Assembly: GCA_905221605.1 (NCBI GenBank)
Contig: CAJNDS010000813.1
Span: 715,001 to 779,000 of the forward strand
Direction: 5' to 3'
From: Symbiodinium natans
Taxonomy: Eukaryota; Sar; Dinophyceae; Suessiales; Symbiodiniaceae
DNA: 64,000 nt
The notes beneath the pieces are model-generated. The model saw nothing but the letters and a program-made list of their open reading frames with translations, did no database searches and had not been told where the DNA came from. Shown here piece by piece: positions 34,601 to 41,849 of this stretch. The position numbers and the translations under genes were made by a program. Numbering within the stretch: position 1 is the stretch's first letter; the number at the start of each line of letters is the position of its first letter.

Positions 34601-37600
34601 CCACCCCCCCGAGCACTTGAAATACCTAACTTACATGAAACCCAAAATTCGGTAGATAAATTGGGGGGGGGGTATCTCTCTCTCACATATATATATATGT
34701 GTACTATATATATATGTATATATATATATATATATGATGTCCAGGAACTTCGTGGCATCGGGTGTTGATTAGGTTAGGGTTTATAGGGTTTATAGGGTTT
34801 ATAGGGTTTATAGGGTTTGTAGGGTTTGTAGGGTTTGTAGGGTTTTTATGGTTTAGGGTTTAGGGCTACACTCTAAACCCTAAACCCCATACCTGATTCC
34901 AGGATCTATTTCTTGAGGCCATTTGCCCCGGTCAGGTTTCAAGGCGCCCTAAGTAGGATTCATGGCTGAGGTAGCAAGGAAGGGCCCAAAGGCCTTCAGG
35001 GTTCAGGGTTTAGGGGGGCAACTGTAATTATAACTGGCGTAGCCTTGTTTTGGATCGTGTACGACCCTACTTCTCAAAAAATAGACTGAAGCTTTTCTTT
35101 TGTTGGGGAGGGCGGGCGGAGGTATGGAGGACCATATCTCTGTCGGGAGTCTATAAGGTGGGGGGACCCGACATACCCTAAAGCCTAAACCCTGCACCCC
35201 AAATCCTAAGACCTAAACCAGAAACCAGGGAGCCTACTTCCCTTATCCTAAACCCTAAATCCTAAACCCTAAAACCTAAACCCTAAAACCCTAAATCCTA
35301 AAGCCTAAACCCTAAAGCCTAAACCCTAAACCCTAAACCCTAAAACCCTAAAGACAAAATCGGCACCTGGACCATCCTAAGGTGGCTATCCTCGATCCAC
35401 CGCGTCAGGGGCTGACCCCCGAGGTGGCGATTCTTTGCCGATTTTTGGTGCCCCTAAATGGGTTTTTTTGGTTTAGGGTTTAGGGTTTAGGGTTTAGGGT
35501 TTAGGGTTTAGGGTTTAGGGTTTAGGGTTTAGGGTTTAGGGTTTAGGGTTTAGGGTTTAGGGTTTAGTTCTATAGGTCAAGCAGTTTTGGACTCTTTGAG
35601 TCGGCCATAGGACATGGGAAACTGCCAGATCTTCAGGCAGTTGGGGCAGAGGCGTCTGAGACCTTCGACTGAAGGGCTCCGGGCCGTCTACTTGGAGGTT
35701 CAGGGTGCTTATAACCCCAATGATAAGTGCAGTAAGCCCTAAACCCTAAACCCTAAACCCCAAACCCCAAGCCCACTTATTAGAAGCCCCTGAGGTGCCC
35801 TAGTAGGGTTATAATTGGGGTATAAGTACAGGTATGATTGGGGTACTAAGCTTTAGGGTTTAGGGTTTAGGGTTTTAGGGTTTAGGGTTTTAGGGTTTTA
35901 GGGTTTAGGGTTTAGGGTTTAGGGTTTAGGGCGAAACCTCCAAGTAAGCTTCTTCCGCTTCTTGCCAGAAGCTTCTCGGATATCTTCGGGTGCCCGGCCG
36001 CCCAGCTTCCCAACATCTCAGTTGGGAAGCATGTAGTCTTATTTAGGGTTTAGGGTTTAGGGTTTAGGGTTTAGAGTTTAGGGCTTTGTTGCTCGCAGCC
36101 ATCGCAGGCACGAGAGGCACTGGCTTCTTGGCGGCCCTTCCGTGTGGTTTACGTGTCCTGCGACTGCGCCGCCCAGCAGCACGAAGCTCTCCTTTCTGAT
36201 TGACCTAAACCCTAAACCCTTGTTGCAGCCGTCGGTTGGAGGAAGTGAAGAAGAGGTTTCGATGCATACCAAGTGCTTCTGATAGTTTGCAAGTTCAGGG
36301 TTTAGGATGTAGGGTTTAGGGTTTAGGGTTTAGGGTTTAGGGTTTAGGGTTTAGGGCGTCCGGACGTGGGACGCCGCGCTCCTTCTCGGGAGAAAGCGTC
36401 TCATGTTCCGCACCTTGTTTATCTCTGGCGAGGCATAGGTCCGAGGTCCTAGATCCAAACCCCACACTCGAGAACCAAGACTCTGGCCCTAAACCCTAAA
36501 CCCTAAACCCTCAACCCTAAACCCTAAACCCTAAACCCTAAACCCTAAACCCTAAACCCTAAACCCTAAACCCTATTCGCCAAGCAGACCCTTGGTTTTG
36601 CCAAGATCAGGCCACCCAAGCCAGGGACCTCAAGGACAGTGCGCGGTGCCCTGCCACACATCAGCTGAGTATATGGGGGTCATTCAACCTATAGTGCCGA
36701 CCTTGCAGTTGGAATGTTAAAAAAGAAGCGGTTCCCACCGTCACGTACATCCTTAAGGTTATAGACCCTGTATAACCCCTTAAACCCATAGCCTTGTGGA
36801 CTGTTGCATCTTCTTGTCCTGCAATATATCGCTTGACAGGCTGCACTATGTGCAGAAGAGCAATCCATGTTAAAATGAGCTGTTGCCAGCTGAATCGATG
36901 ACACATGCATGCGTGCTCTGGCTTGTGTCTAGTCACCTCTTTTGACTGGGATTCGTTTTTTGTGCATATATGCAACGTCAGATACTTCTGTTCAGATGTA
37001 CAGGCTGCACGAGGACTTGTGCGATCGTGCATAAGCATCTCATTGCAACCCTGAGGCCTAACATCCCTCAACGCCCCACGACCCGAAACCCGAAAGCGTG
37101 AAGCCTGAATGCTCAAACCTAAGTCCTAAGCTCCAAACCCTCAACCCCCTAAATGCCACAACCCCGCAACCGCCACCAGGACTTGGTCGAGGCAGGCTAT
37201 AGCCTGCAATCAGTCGGGGCCCTCGACACATGTGTGTGTGTGTGTGCGCGAGCCGTTACTCAGAGATTTGGGTTTTTGGGTGGTTTTGTGGGAGGTTTGG
37301 GAGGGTGCTTTAGTGGACTTGGGGAGGGGCGGGGGGGGGTGGCTGCCCGGCAGGGAAGCCGTGGCATTGAGAGATTGGCGCGTCGGGCTTGAGGCGACTC
37401 CCTTCGACCTGTTTCCTCAAACGCGGCACTTGGAGGCCATTTGCCACAACTTGGAGACTTTCGTGCAAGCATTGGTTGTTCAGGCGGTTTGGGTTTAGGG
37501 TTTGGGTTTTTTTGGTTTATAGGGTTTGTTGTGACGTGGCGCAGAAGCTGTGCAGGTTAGGATGGCAACCTATGAGTTTAGGCCTGAACTCAATTTGAAT

Positions 37601-37672
37601 GCCTACGCAAAAGCTTCTTCCGTCCAGCGCTTGAGGGGCTTCCCTCACGAAGCCCTGATTCAGAGTCTGTGA
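22673..37672 (+). CDS. RNA uracil-5-methyltransferase-like gene (TrmA/RlmD/TRMT2 family), long introns
   Basis: The family transfers a methyl group from SAM to C5 of a uridine in tRNA or rRNA. Exons carry its motifs in order: 22673 to about 22770, VLADIFCGVGLFAL and VIGVE (SAM-binding motif I); 32992 to about 33060, RNAAARG; about 35352-35440, ILDPPRQGL (the DPPR motif); 36099-36167, VVYVSCDC (the YVSCxP-type motif with catalytic Cys); 36611-36634, a 24-nt exon ATQARDLK; 37180-37218, AGYSLQSVG; 37394-37486, ATPFDLFPQTRHLEA; 37556-37672, C-terminal exon with TGA at 37670-37672. The last five exons are all in phase 0, using GC and GA donors. An exon at 35611-35694 fits in frame but would add about 28 residues to the family core. 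The N-terminal half (TRAM/RNA-binding part) is not visible, since minus-strand genes begin at 22.03 kb. The copia element lies antisense in the intron between 22.8 and 33.0 kb. Confidence 0.7.
22801..22852. repeat. TTTAGGG array
   Basis: Seven copies of the telomere word directly after the first recognised methyltransferase exon. A similar array occurs at 23038-23090. Confidence 0.95.
23132..23275. repeat. MITE-like element, TACTTGGAGGTTCA family, copy 1
   Basis: Starts TACTTGGAGGTTCAGGGTAC and ends CATGACCCTGTAG, with inner arms (CAACCCACTTATAAG versus TTATAATGGGGTTACAAG) that partly complement each other. An apparent exon (after TTATTCAG, 23113) ends at TACTTG exactly where GAGG, a GA donor, begins, and the right end is AG followed by a possible exon. 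Confidence 0.6.
23871..24182 (+). CDS. Unassigned ORF, possible fragment of an integrase-like module
   Basis: ATG 23871 to stop 24180-24182, 103 codons, with sensible composition (FNDWWRNGG, WPAQGYLFPATRKDSKLKRR, Lys-rich end). From memory the segment YLFPA...K...TKD resembles part of a tyrosine-recombinase-like family common in dinoflagellates; no catalytic Arg-His-Arg-Tyr set is present, so at most this is a fragment. A CCCTAAA array (23787-23870) ends where the ORF begins. Function not assigned. Confidence 0.35.
   Translation: MLTAESFDWCRNVVVVPALKGQEETEKVMPSRAVTLFNDWWRNGGLRVSCVKKQGNPGIVPVEETWTWPAQGYLFPATRKDSKLKRRTKDLGTFKESSSSDVL
24308..24375. repeat. Foldback element, left copy
   Basis: Begins GCGAAAGCTCAGAG, ends CTCTTCGC, with internal GTCCTAC/GTAGGAC arms. 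It is the inverted counterpart of 31873-31945, and both copies touch a TTTAGGG array on their outer side. Confidence 0.75.
24581..30547 (-). CDS. Copia Gag-Pol polyprotein with membrane-anchored Cys/His C-terminal extension
   Basis: 1988 residues without a stop. Order, with rough residue numbers: N-terminal coiled coil (LLEQQLLELQQAG, 20-60); Gag; zinc knuckle CPICWRTGHTVKDC (about 370); aspartic protease LLVDTGAAVSVC (about 450); integrase with HRLTH...CPEC zinc site (655-675), Asp in VQMDY (700), Asp in LQIDQEG (766) and Glu in GAVEGEHH (805); reverse transcriptase (1190-1400) with FDIVAAFL and a HHIDD catalytic box in place of the usual YVDD; RNase H (1550-1640) with FSDSDWGG, SPDAELRGI and WSDSSTG. 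The integrase-before-RT order defines copia. Beyond RNase H, about 300 extra residues contain one hydrophobic span (ILWLGLLGWFVLLYHMV, about 1770), an acidic/Pro-rich linker and two similar modules at the C-terminus (RTAHVFRNC...CAYC and LRAHIFQNC...CNHC). The intact frame suggests recent activity or constraint. Confidence 0.9.
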   Translation of the reverse strand: MAMAGTTQLTAEEVSRQLTGLTEALRRAEEAHRGLQEQLAQSQHRTQLLEQQLLELQQAGSTAAGGTAASRAAAAAAVGSVSPQGLLGLAAPLKGVDLLKQAIKPPKPLKGVEDWERFVWQVETFAALVDESFPVHLEEARKSQSDNTPTEESDEYRALSVKLFGMLVSLIAECPAALKIARGTRNQNGFVLWRMLWREFHPEQANRGLIWRRALLSPKFPNKEGDFSAALQEWELDLAKYESEFGAEKAISDEDKRALLMVESPQALKQHLAMHASSLGSYDEVRAVVVSYLQAKRVWTPSGGYAQSSRRAAHDPDAMDIGKVGDAKGDKGKGKEKKGKGKDKDPKGGNKPEKGGKGQDERNQQKEKEKCPICWRTGHTVKDCWYNVKGKGKGTPKGGVNAVADDTSSQLSAGPSASQAGSAATTAKPGVRHISDEPMRVLAVRNNDPRQGHLLVDTGAAVSVCRPGTFSSKLDPKGQMALYSVDDTPLNTLGATEPVLRLGGDHRQNARTTFQVVEGITDDILSVNRAVDAGARVVFHASGSHIEWADGSRADFVRSGKQFLLPYAEMAKPSKHVTIAAVEDFPDDLEAQAVEEFAIAEEQREAEAARAEAAAAEANEGEGEERQDLEAVAPPADPEPNEESVPREPTAEEKERHRLTHLPFQSWCPECVQGAGRGGHHRRKKDAGEGALEATVQMDYTFYSRGAQQRLAPENESVLVTVLTLVDRDTGWPCSAQVPRKGQERGPFVLDAIELYLNNLGHKRVILQIDQEGALRNVAVAVRNRMGAHKVRVRESPPYSHQSQGAVEGEHHQLAGLVRTWLMDLQNRYPNCMVDVNHVVFPWLVKYVAWSAARFQVRTADKMTAYKIVNGVEYLSPICKFGETVMAKLPKPGTKAQRRWIRGIWVGRLERDNTNIILTEAGALSVRSVRRLPPDAQANRTLMGTVAGVPWALRQGRTLRQAPALQAEPLVLPAPPLMQAETEGDHVEQEGATQIPSMAHDGPEERMDKDALDVEGAAAAESLEPREDMDVFDGDTGAGVLVSPEETAEAEAIRNAAPSSPTTSDGPSAESAGAAAGSPRAPAGMAYPTGLGEGGLATKRSGAAPPAEETRPTKQPKAEAKKSQRVGKLQVQDLWKKVEEWANADDPAVAQQRLATVMEYLDSVPDPQQIQKAREEQLWKLWRLNAFTPVMRWDKPADAQTFHYKWVDKVKDGVCKSRFTCADTRRSYTPEMEQDMRVFVPTPTPEAHALLEITALQRGCTMRTFDIVAAFLIGKDRGAQNENWVYMRPPAEWKPIFDQWVREQPPSEQSKLRGQFADMLFRLDGNLYGRRTAGSVYRDELEELLCHKLSQTGRYAFKRGVKDPCIYRCMKTGIIVVHHIDDGRCAGNAALLNTFLDEDMCSHCEITTGPLEAEGVSVEVLGKTKTRLEGCILTAPDAKHARNIIEALGLKPGEKSPVPSRKPDLSDVTPLSAGDAAKYRSAVGSGIYLSADRRDIQYAVKELARHMAEPRQCDMQQARLLGKYLQQAPDLVRVTALDPSAYEGPMTLDVFSDSDWGGCVETRRSTDCHVVVLGGAIVATSTQTQPGLPATSSPDAELRGISRACREAIFVHELATMDFGLEVEIPRLWSDSSTGITAAKRIGPGTKLRHLDVSEFYVQGAVQAGKALLRKVKGTENPANFLTRHPKSENEVLQALPSLGMVDPKHVAGATAQEKHTVKFVRVNPPTSWKPVFPFKPTLAIAGITMASQILGVKAQPREKELLELVLDAILWLGLLGWFVLLYHMVKSTVRGTLAIYRRVNRHRQHEEEPEPEASEDEAPTQAAENAPPPLEDLFREGVRAPPPRDLRPPAPEPEPPEVGQQAAASAVPPQPAQGDQQRRARRRTRPQVPRREPGEIYYAPCRRTAHVFRNCSGLSSTQQQDIVVEQFCAYCLENFPGHLRLENEPRVWVTGTNLRAHIFQNCPELQGWQRAIPMCNHCSLRHISRDP
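30513..31620 (-). CDS. Overlapping frames upstream of the polyprotein (possible ORF0)
   Basis: Three open frames overlap: a Trp/Gln-rich frame that runs from a TAG near 31588 through GTG 31387 to 30827 (words WWDNHQ, WDWQQEVWQQ), a frame 30935-30513 (Ala/Glu-rich, SWISVKEEVDYS) overlapping the polyprotein ATG by 35 nt, and a third frame 31704-31096. Composition looks coding in the first two. Several 14-nt palindromes lie in this stretch; insertion of a 14-mer changes frame, so one original ORF may have been broken. Programmed frameshifting is an alternative. Confidence 0.4.
31873..31945. repeat. Foldback element, right copy
   Basis: Perfect 14-bp terminal inverted repeat (GCGAAAGCTCAGAG and CTCTGAGCTTTCGC) with inner arms GTCCTAC and GTAGGAC. 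It is the reverse complement of the 24308 copy over about 60 bp. Confidence 0.85.
31946..32018. repeat. TTTAGGG array
   Basis: About ten copies, starting directly at the end of the right foldback copy. Confidence 0.95.
32044..32130. repeat. Inverted-repeat element, about 85 bp
   Basis: Arms CTTCTTAGTAGGTAATCAGG and CCTGATTCCCTACTAAGAAC around a GAATTCCTTAAAGGGG centre. MITE-like, single copy seen. Confidence 0.65.
32160..32990. repeat. Telomere-like degenerate DNA and a CTCTTAAACC decamer array
   Basis: Mixed TTTAGGG and CCTAAAC variants, then an array of CTCTTAAACC (about 32740-32940), a 10-base derivative of the telomere word. It ends at a CCCTAG acceptor in front of the methyltransferase exon at 32992. 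No other gene seen here. Confidence 0.8.
33061..33545. repeat. TTTAGGG arrays
   Basis: Intron following exon 32992: arrays at 33075-33142, 33260-33372 and 33448-33543, separated by AT-rich remnants with short inverted repeats. Confidence 0.9.
33902..33975. repeat. Exact 37-bp tandem duplication
   Basis: Two identical 37-bp units (33902-33938, 33939-33975) that begin TTCCTTGCTTATTGAAGC and end AAACAG; each unit also holds a short inverted repeat (TTCCTT/AAGGAA). Confidence 0.95.
33986..35350. other. Intron stretch with telomere-like arrays
   Basis: CCCTAAA arrays at 34075-34160 and 35245-35347, a TTATAGGG variant (34770-34860), a TA tract (34687-34735) and unique sequence without a convincing exon. 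Confidence 0.6.
35470..35568. repeat. TTTAGGG array
   Basis: Fourteen near-perfect copies between two methyltransferase exons. Confidence 0.95.
35689..35946. repeat. MITE-like element, TACTTGGAGGTTCA family, copy 2
   Basis: Starts TACTTGGAGGTTCAGGG and ends AACCTCCAAGTA. Its interior has complementary arms (CCACTTATTAG, GGTTATAATTGGGG) and two telomere-like arrays. An in-frame 84-nt exon (35611-35694) ends with TAC TTG, the first six bases of the element, and the next two bases are the GA donor. Confidence 0.75.
36310..36575. repeat. TTTAGGG array and opposite-strand CCCTAAA array
   Basis: Arrays in opposite orientation at 36312-36356 and 36486-36575, in the intron before the 24-nt exon. 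Confidence 0.95.
36660..37140. other. Intron, no gene supported
   Basis: A minus-strand frame is open for about 150 codons but lies inside the methyltransferase intron, contains translated telomere-like sequence and shows no recognisable domain. Confidence 0.45.
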
Positions 37673-37673
37673 G

Positions 37674-38461
37674 GGGTACCCCAAAAGGAGTGACCGATTC
37701 CAGTACTAGTTCGACACCCCGCCTTGAAAGGGTAGGCCAGGTCCTAGCGGTGCACGCGGTCCCGGAAAGGCTCTGTCCGAGGAGGTTTGACCAGAGGTCT
37801 CAGGCAGTCTCAGGGCGGGTCGCAAGGGTTCAGCAAAGATCTCGCGTTCAAAAGCACTCCTTTGCTGGCCTCTGGCTCCTGAGCTGGCCACGGGGAAAGC
37901 TCGCTTGGGGCGAACTATTCGGCATCATGTGGTTCGTGGAAGTAGAAGCATCGGCAGTGTTCTGTGCAACCGGCCAGAGTGCATGGAGTAGGAGCAGCTC
38001 CAAAAGTCTGTGAGCATATTTGTATAGATTCATGGCATGGATCCACTCTTGAAAGGGGGTTGAGGGTTTAGAGCTGAAGGTTATGTTAAAGCCTAAACCC
38101 TAGTCTCAGAGCGCAGGTTGTGGTCACGCTTGAGCGTGCTGTGGGCATCATGTGAGCACCGGCGGGAGTACCTCAGATTCGACCTTTCTGCGAGCCGAGG
38201 AAGAAGGCGCGTGCTTGTGGATTTCAATGCTTAAAGTCTAGGTTTAAGACGACAGTTGAAGACGTATGAAGCAAGCCAGCAAAGGCTTTAAGATCGTGCC
38301 AGGATCGACGTCTGAGCATCATGAACATTCCGACGTGCGGGCCCCAAAGACGAATGCCTGCCCAGCTTGTGTGACGGTTTGCACAGCATTCTGCTCACAA
38401 GTTTGCTTCTTTCCGTTTCGGCAGCCGTTTGATGATCAGGAGAGCATAACGATCTGCAGCC
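37674..38461. other. Spacer between the methyltransferase and the B-box gene
   Basis: About 790 bp. The plus-strand frame 37669-38013 is open but shows no clear protein signal. Pyrimidine-AG sites upstream of ATG 38462 (for example TCTGCAG at 38453-38459) could serve as a leader acceptor. Confidence 0.4.
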
Positions 38462-41266
38462 ATGGGTCCTGTAACGGTCATCATCGACCTCTTCCTCCAG
38501 TATGTCTTCCGTCCACTGGATCACTTCTTATTTTCCAAGGACCGCTACAGCTCTCGCTTTGCAGTGCTTGCTCCGGTGACGTAGTAGCTGAATGAGGACA
38601 CTTTACACTTTACACTTTGTCATAGTTGGGTACCATTCTACATTTTTAAGGGTACTTAAACCCAATGAGGAATATAAATTGAAATTTTTAATATTACCCC
38701 AACCATGAACCCCAAACCCTAAACCCTAAACCCTAAACCACTTGTTGGGGGTTGTGAACTCAGCAACGAAGGTGACGAAGTACTTCTCATCATGCAGGTT
38801 GGCGTTGTGCAATCACTCCCTCTATCCTTGGCCCTCGGCTCCCGCATGGAGTTTCTAGGCTTCGGTTTAGGGTTTAGGGTTTAGGGTTTAGGGTTTAGGG
38901 TTTAGGGTTTAGGGTTTAGGTTTTAGGTTTTAGGTTTAGGGCTTAGGGCTTAGGGTTTGGGGTTCGGGGCTTTTTCATTCCTAGGTTTTCTCTTGGTCCT
39001 AGGTTTCATGATCTATTGCTCCAAGTGTGCGTCCCCCTCAGCCTTCTGGTGCGTGGAGTGTGACACGCGATACTGCGCCGGCTGCGCAGCCCGATATCAC
39101 CACCCAGGCCTCTATGCCCAGCATCACTCTGTGGAACCGCTGGAAGGCAAGCAAGTGCGATTGCTGGGCCTTGTGATGAGCAACCTTCTTGTCATCCTCT
39201 CCGCGTTCTACGTTGCGTCCTCCATTCAAATTGCACCAAACTACCTGACCTCGGCAGACCTCTGTCCTGTCACAAGCCAGGTCCGTGCCGTGGCAGCAGG
39301 CCTTGACTCAAAAGTCTTCTATTACTACAAGGCAGAATTGGTCGGGTACTGCAACATGGAGGACTCCTTTTACAAGTTCTTCCTGGACGGATGGGTCCGT
39401 GGAATCGTGACCACGTCAGATGACACGCTCCTCGTCTTGACCTCGGCAGCGCCAGCCTATGTCATGACCACGGTTCTGTCAATCTTGCTGGTGCCGATCG
39501 TGGCGTTTCTTAGCCAAGAGTTCTGAAGATTTTGCGTAAGCTGATGCAGACTCTTTATAAGTTGCAGGAATGATGCAGCTTTACCTTTGTTTGAGTATTC
39601 CTTCGCGGGGACAAAGTAAGGTTTTTTTACGGCCTCATCATGGCGGTTACTCACTTCATTGACTCATTGCTGCCGAAGAGCTCGGGGCTGGAACAAGCTG
39701 AGCAGTTCTTGCAGAGGCACGCGTGGCGGTCGATGAAGTTAGAGCGCCCGTGTGCATGACCGCTTCCATGAATCACTCTGATCTTGGGATGTTCCCCTGT
39801 ATACTAACAGTCCTTAATAAGGATTCTAGTACCCCCTTATTAGCATCCCTATTACGGACTGGTAGTATAGGGGGGAACATCCCAAGTCTGATCTCTACTT
39901 GGTTTTGGGAGGCCCCATCGTGTAGTTGCCAGTTGGCGTCTCCTTTGGTCAGACTTGTTCTGGAAATTAGCTGATCTTTCTTTGCCACTCTGGTAATGCT
40001 GACCTCGGCTATGTTGGGGCTTCCGAAAAATGGGGGGGGGGGTACCTTAATTATTGGGGTCCTTCTTACAAGGGGATCCTACTATTTGGGGGATCTATGT
40101 TGGGGTCCCTTCTATTTTCGTTAACCCTCAAATCTGTTCTGTTGCCGTCCTCGCAGGTTTGACCTCTGCACGTTCTTCGGCGGACAGTCAGCGGCACCAC
40201 CGCCAACAAAGTGGCGACTGAAGCCGGCGATGGACTTCTTCGACCACTTGAAGTACGCAAAGAACCGAAGGCGGGAAGCTCTCGCTTGATTGCGGCCTTG
40301 TCGCTCACTGGAGAGCGCGAATGTCCTTGCTAAAGTAGCCGGAGGCAAGCACTTGCAGAGGTGGCTTTCGCATGGTTTCGTTTCCCTTCCGCCAGGACCC
40401 GGTTCTACTCCTACTACTACGCGGCTGCCCGGGACGCCTTGACGTACTGGGTCAATCGTGCAGTGCCGTGGTTCATGGCCTTCCGCCTGCTTCTGATCTG
40501 GTGCCCTGGGAACTTGGGAGCTGTGTTGCAGAACCTGCTCTCCTACATCATGGGGTCCACGATCGCAGAGCAGCAGCTCTGGTTCACGGACACCGTCTCC
40601 AACATGCTTTTCAGTGACAACGTCAGCTCCAGGTTGCTCTCGGGCAGCATGGGCTACGCGCATCACGTGTTCAGCCTACTTCCCTTCGTGGATGCCGTCA
40701 ACCAGCTCCTCTTCTACTCGGTCTTGGCCGCCTCATGCTTCTTTGTCACAGTTGGGTAGCATTATGTGTTTTTTTGGGTTTAGGGTTTAGGGTTTAGGGT
40801 TTAGAAGGAATAAGCATGTAACCATGAACTAGGCTTGCTGGCTGGATTCATTGGCTTCCTGCTTGTCATCACGCATCAGCAGCGGAGATACTACAGCGAG
40901 TTTGACGCTGGCGAGGTCGTGGGATGCTGTCCCAACCAAGAGTCTTGTTCCTGTGAGTCCATCAAGTTCATGGTTGCGAAGGCGTTGGAGGGCAAGTGAG
41001 TGTGGCCAAAGCCCCGGGCTTCTCAAAGAAGCATTGGTGCGCCATAAATCGTTTTGCCAATTCGACTTCACGCGTTTATGCAAGCATTAACACCGCGGTT
41101 ATCAATGAACCTCTCCCGGGAACTGTGGCAGATGTTCTTGATGCACATCTTCCGCAGCCGCGGCAGTTCTCCTTCAGCTTCTGCCGGCTCACATCGTCTT
41201 GAAGCTTTGCTGAGGTTGCTACCAGAAGCTGAATCAACACAGGCTGAGCTCAACACAAAAAGATAG
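38462..41266 (+). CDS. B-box zinc-finger multi-pass membrane protein, 502 aa, 8 exons
   Basis: Exons 38462-38575, 38798-38858, 39003-39519, 39621-39749, 40157-40270, 40396-40754, 40833-40995 and 41215-41266 total 1509 nt = 503 codons with stop. Donors: gtgacg, gcttcg, gttctg, gtgtgc, gcggga, ggtagc (GT if the boundary is moved one base), gtgagt; all acceptors are AG+G. The last exon is the least certain. The protein has a hydrophobic N-terminus, then CSKC...CVEC...CAGC...HH (about residues 62-90), which fits the B-box spacing C-x2-C-x8-C-x2-C-x4-C-x2-C-x3-H. At least five hydrophobic spans follow (for example LGLVMSNLLVILSAFYVASS, VLSILLVPIVAFL, LLFYSVLAASCFFVTVG, GLLAGFIGFLLVI). The C-terminus is Cys-rich (CCPNQESCSC) then charged. 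A membrane protein with a cytosolic zinc-binding domain is likely; the specific role is unknown. Confidence 0.75.
38620..38705. repeat. Dispersed repeat of about 85 bp, copy in intron 1
   Basis: Shares most of its sequence with 60648-60725 (for example CATTCTACATT, AAGGGTACTTAAAC, AATTTTTAA). Confidence 0.7.
38866..38958. repeat. TTTAGGG array in intron 2 of the B-box gene
   Basis: About twelve copies; it begins within a few bases of the GC donor. Confidence 0.95.
39783..39886. repeat. MITE-like element, GGGATGTTCCCC family, copy 1
   Basis: Perfect 15-bp terminal inverted repeat CTTGGGATGTTCCCC / GGGGAACATCCCAAG, extended by imperfect arms with TATACTAACAGTCC / GGACTGGTAGTATA. Length 104 bp. 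It lies wholly in intron 4 of the B-box gene and holds no telomere-like array. Confidence 0.9.
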
Positions 41267-41290
41267 CGCCCCGACCGCCTGCTTCTGTTC

Positions 41291-41454
41291 CCAAAGGATC
41301 CATGTACCTATATAGTATATTCTTGGGCCCTAAAGCTACTATATAGGAACCCCTTTAAGGCCCAAGTATATACGATATAGGCCCTAAACCCTAAACCCTA
41401 AACCCTAAACCCTAAACCCTAAACCCTAAACCCTAAGGTACATGGATCCTTTGG
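41291..41454. repeat. MITE-like element with a CCCTAAA array inside its right arm
   Basis: Perfect 19-bp terminal inverted repeat CCAAAGGATCCATGTACCT / AGGTACATGGATCCTTTGG, and inner arms TTCTTGGGCC / GGCCCAAGTA. About eight CCCTAAA copies (41380-41435) lie between the inner arm and the right terminus. The element begins 24 bp after the B-box gene's stop. Confidence 0.9.
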
Positions 41455-41547
41455 GGTTGTTGTGCTGCTGTGTGTCTCAGCATGGAATCATGGCAACCAA
41501 GCATGGGTGCTTGATCCCAGGCAAGACAGCCTCCTGAGCTGCCCCCG

Positions 41548-41843
41548 GGGTTTAGGGTTTAGGGTTTAGGGTTTAGGGTTTAGGGTTTAGGGTTTAGGGT
41601 TTAGGGTTTAGGGTTTAGGGTTTAGGGTTTAGGGTTAGGCTCGGCACCAAACTTGGCGTCGGGGGCGCCGCTTGCAGATGCGAGGAAAGTGGGGCTGCCG
41701 CAGAGCAGATCTGGAGTTAGGGCATGAGGTACCTGTAAGGGGATAGAAGTTAAACCCTAAACCCTAAACCCTAAACCCTAAACCCTAAACCCTAAACCCT
41801 AAACCCTAAACCCTAAACCCTAAACCCTAAACCCTAAACCCTA
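41548..41843. repeat. TTTAGGG and CCCTAAA arrays around a short possible exon
   Basis: Arrays at 41548-41637 and 41754-41843. Between them about 85 bp can be read as a plus-strand exon (about 41638-41716), but frame choice is open. GAGGTACCTGTAAGGGGA occurs at 41726 and again at 41965. Confidence 0.85.
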
Positions 41844-41849
41844 GGTAGG

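Noticed and set aside
36661-37116. Minus-strand protein of about 150 aa
   Set aside because: Inside a methyltransferase intron, partly composed of telomere-like words, no start context and no recognisable domain.
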